Source: Dastarcus helophoroides (Eukaryota; Arthropoda; Insecta; Coleoptera; Bothrideridae). Taken from it: a DNA stretch of 64,000 nucleotides. The notes beneath the pieces were generated by a model. That model did no database searches, had not been told where the DNA came from, and worked only from the letters and a program-made list of their open reading frames with translations. Positions 1 through 8,606 of this stretch are shown here, piece by piece. Numbering within the stretch: the first letter of the stretch is position 1; each line of letters begins with the position of its first letter. The stretch lies in assembly GCA_028583605.1 (NCBI GenBank), contig CM053331.1, positions 33,148,411-33,212,410 on the forward strand, written 5' to 3'. Both the position numbers and the translations under genes were made by a program.

Positions 1-229
1 AACCCGAACAGAACTCTCTAATTCATCGTTGAATTTTTCTTCTCCACTTTCCTAAAAGTGGGGATTCTGACGTCTTCTAGAAATAATGCTAATGACCTTT
101 GGGGATAAATACTTTTCTCAAAACTCTAATGATATTTGTAAGAAAGATCGTAAAATCCCAATGACGATAAGGTCATTAGGACGTAATGATAATACTATTT
201 ACGCCCCTACATTATTCCTAGAAGGTAGG

Positions 230-1870
230 CTACAGTTTGAATTTTTTAAATCCTAGTATTCTAAGAAAATTTTAAAATTTTTCGAAATTTCATTTTTCAA
301 AATTTTGATTTTTAAAAATATCTACTTTGCTTAAAATTTCACCCCTATTTAAAAATATCGATTTTTTTTAATCGACTCTTGTTGAAATTTTGGATTATTT
401 TGCATAACTTTCGTTGCATTTTAAAGGTTTGGTTTTATTTCCAAAATTTGAACTTTTTTCCAAATGTCGATGTTTTTCAACATTTTGGCCTCTTTGGAAA
501 TCATACCTTTTTTTTTGAAAACGAATTTTGATCCTTTTTCTCAAAGTTTTAATCAACAAAAAATAAAATTTTTGATACTTTTGGCCTTTTTTCGGAATTT
601 AGGGTTTCCGAAAATTTGGGTGTTTAGATTTCACTCAAAATTTTTTATTTTTTGTAAATCTCAACATTTCTATAAAAACTCGAATATTTTTTGAATTTCA
701 GACTCTTTTTTAAAATTAAAATTTTTTTTTTGAAAATTTGGCCATTTTTTAAATATTGGTTTTTTTGTAATTTTGAACTTTTTTTGGAAGTTTTAACTTC
801 TTCTATCATTTTTCAAAATTTTGACTTCTTCGGAAATTTTGTCTGTGTGAAGAATTTCCACTTTCTTTTAAAAAAAACCACGCAATTTAAAAATATCCAA
901 ATTTTTAAGAAACTGGGACGACTTTTTAAATTCATACGTAACAATGCATATATCTATTATAAAATTTGGTTGGGCGTTAGGGTGGGCACTGTGCCAAAAA
1001 AGGTCCACACGTGCCAACCTTGGCCCCGTCTTGGTGACGTCACTGTTTGAGATAAAAATTGAAACTTGAAAAATAGGTTAAAACCAGAAAAATGCAATTT
1101 TTAGCGTAAAGTTAAAATTCATAAAAAAGCGAAAAGTGTAAAATTTCGAATAAAAAGAAAAACAAAATTCATCAAAAAAATTTCGAGCTAAATTTAAAAT
1201 TTGGAAAAAAGGTCAAAATTTCTAATTTATGAAGTCATTTTATCGAAATTTCGAGTTTAACAAAATGGTAAAATCAAAGATAAAACTCATGAGGTTTTGG
1301 ATCCAGAGAAAAATCGAAAATTTGAAAATAAAAGTCAAAATTAAGACTCGAAAAATTCGAAATTTTAGGAATCAACTGACACTTTAATTTTAAAAGATAA
1401 CAGAAAATTGAATGTGCGAACTTGAAATGTTGAAGTTTTAAATTACTTCTAATTAGATTTTTTATTTTGTTCTCTAGACATTTCGAATAAAAAGTCTAAG
1501 GTCAAAAAATGTAATATTTTAGTTTAAAATACTGCGAAATCAGTCAAAATATCGAAAAAAACTGAAATTATTTAAAATTCCCAACGTTTCCACTGTGAAA
1601 TGTTCACTTTAGAACCCGAATGTAATACATTTTTGACAAAAATTGTCGGGAAGCTTCCAAATTTCTTAAAAAAAGCCGAAGTTTTGCGAAAATACTTCCA
1701 GAATTTCAAATTTATTTTCAAAATTGCAACACCTTTTCTCCAACATTTCAATTGTAGAGTTTTCCTAAAAATATGGAATATTTTTTCTCGAGATTTAGAT
1801 TTTTATTTAAAGTTTAATCTAATCTTTAAATTTCGAATGTTGCTCTTGGGGGACCAGAGTCATCAGTTCT
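230..1870. repeat. Degenerate AT-rich filler sequence
   Basis: The plus strand is T-rich to about 1030 and A-rich after that. It is built from endless variants of short words such as TTTCGAAATTT and AAAATTTTGAC. Open frames here have no recognisable domain and are biased to F, K, N, I and L, as expected from the base composition. The same kind of sequence fills the hAT-type elements elsewhere in the window, so this may be the inside of another element whose ends I cannot find. The stretch 970-1050 is less AT-rich but was not recognised. Confidence 0.6.
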
Positions 1871-2015
1871 TGCAAACATTTGGATTAGCACAGGATATAC
1901 TTGTTCCGAGATTGGACCGTGTCAAAGAACTACTAAAAGCGTTCGACGTTTTGCCCACCATCGTAGGGGGTTTTTTGAGGAACAATGAAAAGAAACAATA
2001 AATGAAAAGAGAAAT

Positions 2016-2028
2016 CTAAGGGAATATG
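2016..2028. repeat. Left 13-bp TSD of the hammerhead element
   Basis: CTAAGGGAATATG occurs here and, identical, at 3001-3013. The related PLE-2 sequence at about 23088-23104 has the corresponding sequence only once (ATAAGGGAATATG), which represents the unoccupied site. Confidence 0.85.
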
Positions 2029-2039
2029 AGATAATAAGC

Positions 2040-2063
2040 CTTGTATATACGAATATATACAAG
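2040..2063. other. Perfect 10-bp hairpin in the hammerhead unit
   Basis: CTTGTATATA, loop CGAA, TATATACAAG. The hairpin is repeated at 2506-2529 in the second unit and lies about 11 bp inside the left TSD, that is, near the 3' end of the minus-strand transcript. It may be a recognition structure for reverse transcription, but this is inference. Confidence 0.75.
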
Positions 2064-2287
2064 TCTATTACGGTGCAAATGAAATCTAATTTCATTAGAA
2101 TCTAATGAAAACTAGGCTGCAATTGCAAAGTTCACGTAGATGAGGCAAAGCTTGTATCACGGGTTGCGTCGCAACATCCATAGATACAAACGTCCTCGGC
2201 GTGACTTTACTTTCATCTAGTTTTGACAAACGACCAATTAAATGTTCTGTAATTAAACAGTTAAACGTGCTTAAAATTGAAAATATG

Positions 2288-2352
2288 TACAACCGCAACC
2301 ATAGACTAGTTTCGGCCTTCCTTGGCCTCGTCAGCATGGTACGGTGGTTGTA
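2288..2352 (-). ncRNA. Hammerhead ribozyme, type I, copy 1
   Basis: Read on the minus strand, the core is CTGACGA, then stem II GGCC/GGCC with loop AAGGAA, then GAAA, then a two-pair stem III (AC-TA-GT), then C17 of a GUC triplet. Position 7 of the core is free, so CTGACGA satisfies the consensus. Stem I pairs ACCAT with ATGGT next to the core. After an internal loop, a 7-bp outer helix (TACAACC/GGTTGTA) closes the fold. Predicted cleavage lies after the base complementary to 2304. All consensus core positions are present, so this copy should be able to self-cleave. A purine change in the outer helix relative to copy 2 is matched on the opposite strand, so pairing is kept. Confidence 0.88.
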
Positions 2353-2753
2353 TACACTTCCAATTTAAAGCCGTTAGTCAGTCGTATAAGTATCCAAGAG
2401 AGCAAACCTCCATTGGGTGACTTGTAACTGACTTTTAACTGTTTATTACGCAAACATTTTCGCCACATGCTAGTTGAAGCATTACTCTCTGCTGAGATAA
2501 TAAGCCTTGTATATACGAATATATACAAGTCTATTACGATGCAATTAAAATCTAATTTCATTAGAATCTAATGAAAACTAGACTGCAATTGCAAAGTTCA
2601 CGTAGATGAGGCAAAGCTTGAATCAAGGGTTGCATCGCAACATCCATAGATACAAATGTCCTCGGCGTGACTTTACTTTCATCTAGTTTTGACAAACGAC
2701 CAATTAAATGTTCTGTAATTAAACAGTTAAACGTGCTTAAAATTGAAAATATG

Positions 2754-2818
2754 TACAATCGCAACCATAGACTAGTTTCAGCCTTCCTTGGCCTCATCAG
2801 CATGGTGCGGTGATTGTA
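2754..2818 (-). ncRNA. Hammerhead ribozyme, type I, copy 2
   Basis: Same fold as copy 1, shifted by exactly 466 nt. The core CTGATGA and GAAA are intact. The base closing stem II next to GAAA is T instead of C, turning the usually strong G-C pair 10.1-11.1 into a G-U wobble, so weaker activity is expected. The outer stem I is TACAATC/GATTGTA. Predicted cleavage lies after the base complementary to 2770. Confidence 0.82.
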
Positions 2819-2868
2819 TACACTTTCAACTTAAAGCGACTGACTAACGGCTTTAAGTTGGAAGTGTA

Positions 2869-2933
2869 TACAATCACCGTACCATGCTGATGAGGCCAAG
2901 GAAGGCCGAAACTAGTCTATGGTTGCGATTGTA
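2869..2933 (+). ncRNA. Hammerhead ribozyme, type I, copy 3 (inverted unit)
   Basis: Best-preserved copy. CTGATGA is at 2887-2893, stem II is 2894-2897 with 2904-2907, loop II is 2898-2903, and GAAA is 2908-2911. Stem III is A2911-U2916 and C2912-G2915, and C17 is 2917. Inner stem I is 2881-2886 with 2918-2923. The internal loop is 2876-2880 facing 2924-2926. Outer stem I is 2869-2875 with 2927-2933, a 7-bp perfect helix. Internal loop I and loop II are placed where natural type-I hammerheads make their tertiary contacts. Confidence 0.9.
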
Positions 2934-3000
2934 CATATTTTCAATTTTAAGCACGTTTAACTGTTTAATTACAGAACATTTAATTGGTCGTTTGTCAAAA

Positions 3001-3013
3001 CTAAGGGAATATG
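3001..3013. repeat. Right 13-bp TSD of the hammerhead element
   Basis: Exact match to 2016-2028. PLE-1 sequence resumes immediately after it. Confidence 0.85.
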
Positions 3014-3155
3014 GAAAAATGAAAGAATGAAAAGGCCAATTTCAAAATATAAGAGCACGGTAACTCAGTATATCCACCATACCAGAGGTGAAACTCTTCT
3101 GAATTGAAAATTGGTACAAAGGATAAGAAAGTTTAGACAGAAGAGCATGGTAACT

Positions 3156-4354
3156 CAGTATGTCCACCATACCAGAGGCGAAACTCTTCTGAGAGGAAAG
3201 AGGGAAAGGGAAACTTTATATACCATTCGTCTGCGCGATGACTCCCGAAGATTTCCGATGATTGGTTTCCAGATGCAAGAAAGCATGTAATCGTCGTTTC
3301 TGTTGATGTTTTTGGGGAATTTTTGGATTTCAATGGCCTCGCGTATCTTCCTATTATAGTAATTGGGAATATTGGATATAATTGAAATAAATTCAAAAAG
3401 AATCTTATGTCCGGTCTCATGTTGATATTCCGCAGTGGCTGATTGAGAAAATAAACCAAATCTAAAACATCTTTGGTGCTCGGATATTCACGTCTTAAAT
3501 GATCGCGCCGTTTCTCCGATGTACACTGAACCACAAAAACAAGGAACCCTGTACACACCGTTAGAACGAAAGGATGAAATTTTATTTTAGGGAGATGGGA
3601 GAAGCTGTTGAATCTTTGAGGATGATGAAAAAATGGGTTTAATGTTTGTTTGCTCAATAATTTTCCGATTTGTTCTATTACTCCGTGAATATAAGGAAGA
3701 AAGGTTTTAGAAGAAATTATTGAATTTTGTGAAGGACGAAGGATAGGGTGAAGATGTTTAATGACAGTTTCAATGTCGTGTTATTGTAACCATTGTTGCG
3801 GAGGTTGAAACGAATTTTGTTTAATTCGTCTGAAAGATTTATCAGCTGTGAAATGCTACAGCTCGTGAAACCAGTGAATTTATGACAGAGAGTTTTTGGG
3901 AAGGGTGATGATGGGACTCTGCATGCAAATAACGATTAGTATGGGTGGGTTTTCGATAAACGGAATGAGAAACGCGACCGTTTGGTAAACGGGTGACCAG
4001 TACGTCAAGAAAAGGAAGAAAACCGTTGTTTTCGATTTCCATAGTGAAGCTAATGGAAGAATGTAAACTGTTTAGGTGTTCCAAAAATAAATTTAGTGAA
4101 TCCTTGCCATGTGGCCATACAATAAATGTGTCATCTACATAACGAAGCCAAACCTTGGGTTTTAAATCCGCAGTTTCCAACGCAGTGTTTTCAAAAGATT
4201 CCATGAAAATATTTGCTACGACTGGGGATAAGGGGTGCCGGAGAATTGTTTATAGAAGCTGCTGTTGAAAGAAAAATAAGTTGATGTGAGGCACATTTCA
4301 GTTAAATCAGCTAGAGAATCTTTTGCCTGAAAGTAATTGACGAATTATCGTTAT
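3156..4354 (-). pseudogene. PLE-1 reverse transcriptase and GIY-YIG endonuclease remnant
   Basis: The minus-strand frame at 3842-4204 shows the catalytic motif RYVDDTF and a downstream PFLD motif typical of PLE reverse transcriptases. From about 3559 down to 3156 another frame encodes a GIY-YIG domain beginning GVYRVPCFCG, with SVYIGETARS following. This frame is broken by TGA at 3488-3490, where CGA (Arg) is expected. The longest open frame over that stretch is a shadow in the wrong frame. The N-terminal half of the RT is missing because the copy is 5'-truncated near 4354. Several frameshifts separate the blocks, so no functional product is expected. Confidence 0.85.
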
Positions 4355-4358
4355 TACC

Positions 4359-4401
4359 GTTCCTGAAGAAGCCCCCTATGATGGTGGGCGAAACGTCAAA
4401 C
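4359..4401 (+). ncRNA. Hammerhead-like fold in the PLE-1 end, with one extra core base
   Basis: This lies in the inverted terminal segment of PLE-1: GTTC, CTGAAGA (4363-4369), one extra A (4370), stem II GCCC (4371-4374) with GGGC (4386-4389), GAAA (4390-4393), then CGTC and AAAC. The sister copies have GAAC after GTC, which would pair perfectly with GTTC as stem I. Only the additional A between A9 and stem II departs from the type-I consensus. The minus-strand copies at about 1944-1986 and 22999-23053 have lost core bases. Activity is uncertain; a two-pair stem III with no loop may need a dimer. Confidence 0.55.
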
Positions 4402-4499
4402 ACTTTTAGTAGTTCTTTGACACGGTCCAATCCCGGAAGAAGTATATCCTGTACTGACTCTGGCCGTGCAAGCCTTCGTTATCATATTTGGATTAGCAC

Positions 4500-6384
4500 T
4501 TTATAATGTAGAGCAGGTGTATAAATGAGCTGTTAAGTTTTAAAGTAAATAGTTTAAGAGCATCACTTCAGAAAACAAGAGATTCCACTGGAGCGTTAAT
4601 AGGTTTGTTTCTAAATTCTGTTGAATTTAAGTATATATATCGTGGGCGCATCGGTATTTATTTTATTCTACCATAAAACGGAGGTTTCCTGGTTTCCTGT
4701 TTAAAATTCGGAGCTTATATTTGGAAACCGAATCATATTTCAGGTGCATTATTAGGTTTTCATTTTAATTAGCCCGAATTCACCCTCTCATTAATCCTAG
4801 ATTTACTTTGTTCAATTAAATCTTAAGCACCCGCAAAGCTTAAGGTTTCATTACTGGAAACAGGATGCATATCAAATATTCAAAAGATGAGTTTTACGAT
4901 TTTATTTGTATTTCGTGTTTTTTGTTTAAATAATGTAAACAGAATAATCAATTTTTTATGCGTCTACTGTTTAAGAATTAACCGGGGAATAAGCGAGTGC
5001 AAAATATTTTAGATTTTAAGTGAAAATTTAATATAATTTGCAAAGGGTAAATAGCAATTTAACTAGAGCGTATTTGAAAGTAGTAGAAGTAATGGCTTTT
5101 CGCCTCAGTACCTTTCCGGTTATTGTGTTCTTGAAGAGTAAATTAATTCCCACTTTTGTAAACAACCGCAGATAACGATCCACAGAACAACTTGTTACAA
5201 TTTGTGGTACATTAAGGTGAACGAATCTCGAACTTCCCTGATTTAAAGCTAATAACATTGATGGAGGAATTCTGCGTTTTAGTTCCATCTTCGAGGGCGT
5301 TTGAATTACTTAAAAGAAATAAAAGTTGAGTAACCACATGTTTTTTTTATTACAGAGGCAGATCCCATGGGCGAAGTTAGGTCATTGGACCTGGGGCGGC
5401 TAAAACCTCTTTTCTGATCTACGACAATTTTTTTAGTTTTTAAATTATATTTTAATGCAGGATCATTTAGCTTGAAACCCACTTTGTTTTTTTATTTATT
5501 TCATGTAACTTTTTTGTTTAAAAGCTTTTTCTGAAAATTTCACCTTTTTTTATATCAAATTTATTCTAGCTTACGAGTCCAGTTTGTGAAATATTTAAAT
5601 AATTATTTAAATAAATTCAACTTTGTCAAAGTTATTAGTTTTTCAAGAATTTTCAAATATTTTTTTCTAAATTATTACTTTAAAATCGAAACTTAAGAAC
5701 GTCTCTCTAATGATTGAAAATTTTTAAAATGTTGTTTTTTTTAATAAATACAATACAATAAAAGATTTTGTTCAAATGAACTAATTTAATGAAGGTTGAC
5801 ATTTACCTCGAAAATGACACTTACCCGGGTGAAAAGTGTTTACTTTCCACCCGGGTAAATGTCACTTTGCACCTGGGAGTATGAAATTTGTTACTTTCAA
5901 ACTTTATTTCAGTTTGAAATGTCAACATTACATTTATGGCAGACGAGCGGTTTTCCCAACGTAAATGTTAAATACAATACGGGAAGATTTGTGTTTCCGC
6001 ACGTGATTAAAGTTGGAAAACTAGATCATAAGTATCTAAGGCTAAGGGATAAGTAATGCGTGTCAAGAAGAAGAAGGGCGAACAAACGGACAACTGCGTC
6101 AAAATCCGATGCATTATTGAAATGTGCGAAAAAAAGTATCGCAAACATACTTAGCTTGGGGCCATTTTAAATTGAAAAAGAACACTGCAGCCAACTTCGA
6201 ATATGCCAATATGAATGCAAATTTCATAATGTGGCCAATTTGAAACTTTATTCCTATATCAATATTTTACTCACTGCGTCTAAGAATTCCCAAAATATCG
6301 ATAGCGAGGCACTTTTACATAAATCCATGGATAAATGTCAAATTGAATTTTTTCGAAAGCTGTTTAAATATTTCACATTTTTCT
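4500..6384. other. Unassigned intergenic DNA
   Basis: Moderately AT-rich sequence with mixed composition, unlike the filler repeats. The open frames (for example 5028-5288 minus, 86 codons) show no recognisable domain. It contains the hairpin at 5815-5864. It could be old host DNA or eroded transposon. Confidence 0.4.
5815..5864. repeat. Inverted repeat with CCCGGG cores
   Basis: TGACACTTACCCGGGTG (5815-5831) is inverted as CACCCGGGTAAATGTCA (5848-5864) with one mismatch and a 16-bp spacer. A third related word, TTGACATTTACC, lies just upstream. No function recognised. Confidence 0.7.
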
Positions 6385-7895
6385 ATACTTGAAGTATAGT
6401 GAAAATATAATCTTATCAACGAAACAATTTATAAAATTTGCAATATATTCAATAAAAAAACAAATCTTCTTTAACCTGCTTACTTATTTTATACACTTAA
6501 GTTCAGATTTTTTGGTTAAAATATTGAAAATAAGTAGAGGCCAACCCAAGTTTGGTTTCTGTTTCTACCAAAAAGCGAGTTCGGTCGCAGTTTCGGTTTC
6601 AAAAATAGACCGAAACTTAGCTCTGCTAAAATTTCAAATTTTAAGATTAAATTAGGACTTTCAAGAAAAATTCTAACATTTTCAAAAAAAACTCGTCATT
6701 TATAAAACGAATTCAAGATTTAACTTGATCATTTTTCATTTTCAATGTTGGAATTAAAAAAAAAAAATTTCAAGTTTAAACTAAGAAATTTTATAAAATA
6801 TTCGAAATTTACAAAAAAAAGTAGAAATAAAAAATAAAAATTAATCAAATTTTCGAGTTTGGGAAACCAATTCAACAAGAACTAATTAAAGCTATTTAAA
6901 TAAATTGAATTTTCAAATGACATTTCGAAACTATGTAACATATTTCAAAAATATAACCGAAATTTAAATAAAAAGGGCGACTTTTTGAAAAAGGTCCAAA
7001 ATTCGAGATTTTGCAAAATAGACAGTAAATTTTTAAAAAATCGAAATTTTACAAAAAGCCGAAATTTTCTCAAAAAAATCAAAGGTGCAAAAAAGGTCAC
7101 AAAATACATGATTTTGAAAACAAAAAGAATTAAAAAAAAAATTAAAAATGGACAAAAATTTCAATTATTCAAAACATTTTGAAGTTTTGAATAACAGTCA
7201 AAATTTGCAAAAAAAGTCAAAATTTTAGGGTGGAATATTTTGAAAAAGGCAAAATTTTCAAAAAAAGTTTTAACGAAATTTTTACAATACAATTTATAAA
7301 AGAAATTAAGATTTTCAAGAAAAATCACAATTAATCAAATTTTTGGGTTTGGGAAAACAATCCAACAAGAAAAAATTAAAGCTAATTGAATAAATTAAAT
7401 TTTAAAATGGAATATCTAAAATTTGTTACATATTTCGAAAAGTTGAAAAAAGGATCAAAGCTTTAGGCGTAAAATTGAAATTTTGAAAAACAAAAATCGG
7501 GGATTTCCAAAAAAGTCCACATTTCCAGTTTTAAGTCGAAATTTTAGACAAAAGATTTAAAGTTTAAAACCAAAATTTTGCGAAGGTTTTAAAAAAATCA
7601 TAGTTTACGTAATAAAAAAATTAAAAATTCGATTTCAAACAGAAAATTGAATTCTTTTGTAGTTCCTACTCTTAAAACCTGGTTTCAATTAAAGCTTAAA
7701 TATATAAAAAAAACTTACAGTGTTGAGTTTAAAGCTGAAGATATTTGGAAAATATCCAAGGCTTCTAGATAAACCTAATTCGAAATTAAAAATGAGAATA
7801 TGAAACTTTTTTCGATTTGTCCCGTTTTTGATCTGGAAATTTTCTCTATTTCTATTTATAAAAAAATTTAAAATTTTTTAGAAAACAATTTAAGC
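6385..7895. repeat. A-rich filler sequence
   Basis: Long A-rich, AAAATTTCGAAA-like degenerate sequence on the plus strand. It includes a roughly 340-bp imperfect repeat (an ATTAATCAAATTTT-GGGTTTGGGAAA-like block near 6840 and 7330). No supportable gene. Confidence 0.5.
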
Positions 7896-7999
7896 TTTAG
7901 CACCAGTGGCGGCTGGTGCTAATAAAATTTGGGGGTTGCAAAGAGTCGAGTATTCCTTAAATTAAGTCCTCTTCTTTAAAGACATCGTTAATGCGGACA

Positions 8000-8595
8000 A
8001 TCTTTCCTGGCATAATGTATTTTTTTAAAAAGTATTCTTTCCAGACTGGAGAAGCACCACTCTGCTTCAGCAGAAGCCATTGGGATAGTTATCAAGATTT
8101 TTAAAAGATTTAGAGTTTCACTAAGCTCACTGTTTTCTCAAATAATGTTATAGAGTACAAGTAAACCAAAAGCCGATTAACACTTTTCTGTTTGGTAATT
8201 TACAGATAATTCAGCTCTTAGTTTTTGTAAATTAAAAAATTGATAAACCTTAGTGGTTTCTTTAAAATTCTTTTCGGGAAAAGTGATTTTATGTTGGTTA
8301 AACTTTTTAGAAAAAAATAAGGTTGCTGCAATTAAATGGCCAGTGAAGCTGAATCGTTCTTTAGCTTAGTAAATAACAATGTCACATAGGTACTGCTTTA
8401 GCTTCGCGAACTATTTCTGTTAAACCTTCGCTTTTTACAAAACACGGTCTGCACAATATTCAAGTCTGGAATAGGTCTTCCACGTCGCTTAATTTCCAGT
8501 TTTTTCGACATAGATCGATTACAGAATGGCTGTGCAATTAAACTTTGCACCGAATTCATTTTTATTTGTGTTTCAAGACTCGCACTATTGACCGA
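8000..8595 (-). pseudogene. hAT transposase C-terminal remnant
   Basis: On the minus strand at about 8030-8160 a broken frame encodes LLKILITIPMASAEAEWCFS followed by SLERI. This is the conserved C-terminal hAT dimerisation motif (consensus LLxIxxTIPVSSAxxERSFSxL). Further upstream a block reads AKERFSFTGHLIAATLF, also hAT-like. Stops interrupt it, including TGA before ENSELS and TAA in the AKERFS block. The DDE catalytic centre is not visible. Non-functional; it belongs to the 7904-12206 element. Confidence 0.75.
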
Positions 8596-8606
8596 TGACA
8601 GATTAT

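Larger units (their letters stand above)
2029..3000 (-). mobile_element. Hammerhead-ribozyme retroelement (retrozyme-like), tandem plus inverted units
   Basis: This 972-bp insertion in PLE-1 is flanked by a perfect 13-bp TSD, CTAAGGGAATATG, at 2016-2028 and 3001-3013. It holds one full 466-bp unit (2029-2494), a partial second unit in direct repeat (to about 2836), and a partial third unit inverted head-to-head (about 2837-3000). Each unit contains a complete type-I hammerhead fold. The two minus-strand cleavage sites are 466 nt apart, so a transcript could yield a unit-length 466-nt RNA with ends suitable for circularisation. No protein-coding capacity is convincing: the shared 80-codon frames simply reflect the repeat, and 466 is not a multiple of three. 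Tandem units, hammerheads and retro-type TSDs match the non-autonomous retrozymes known from plants and animals. Mobilisation by a PLE is inferred. Confidence 0.85.
1892..4485 (-). mobile_element. Penelope-like element PLE-1, 5'-truncated, with inverted end
   Basis: This is a retroelement insertion flanked by a 14-bp direct repeat, ATTTGGATTAGCAC, at 1878-1891 and 4486-4499. The body is on the minus strand: a reverse transcriptase remnant, then a GIY-YIG remnant, then a 3' region with a roughly 90-bp direct repeat (around 3052 and 3142). The 3' terminal segment (about 1892-1990) reappears in opposite orientation at about 4357-4450, beyond the point where the coding part is cut off near 4354. 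Head-to-head structures of this kind are known for PLE insertions. The element is interrupted by a hammerhead element at 2029-3000 and is clearly dead. A second copy of the family lies at 22968-26747. Confidence 0.85.

Noticed and set aside
2095..2803. Two nearly identical 80-codon frames in the hammerhead element
   Set aside because: They are identical only because the 466-bp unit is repeated. They overlap the ribozyme, have no known domain, and the unit length is not a multiple of three.
3052..3195. Hammerhead in the 90-bp direct repeats of PLE-1 (GGCGAAACTCTTCTGA)
   Set aside because: GAAAC and CTGA words occur, but not in the order or with the stems a hammerhead needs on either strand.
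3133..3657. 174-codon minus-strand frame
   Set aside because: A shadow frame over the PLE-1 GIY-YIG remnant; the real domain is in another frame with a TGA.
5028..5288. 86-codon minus-strand frame as a gene
   Set aside because: No domain, no supporting context, and a length expected by chance.
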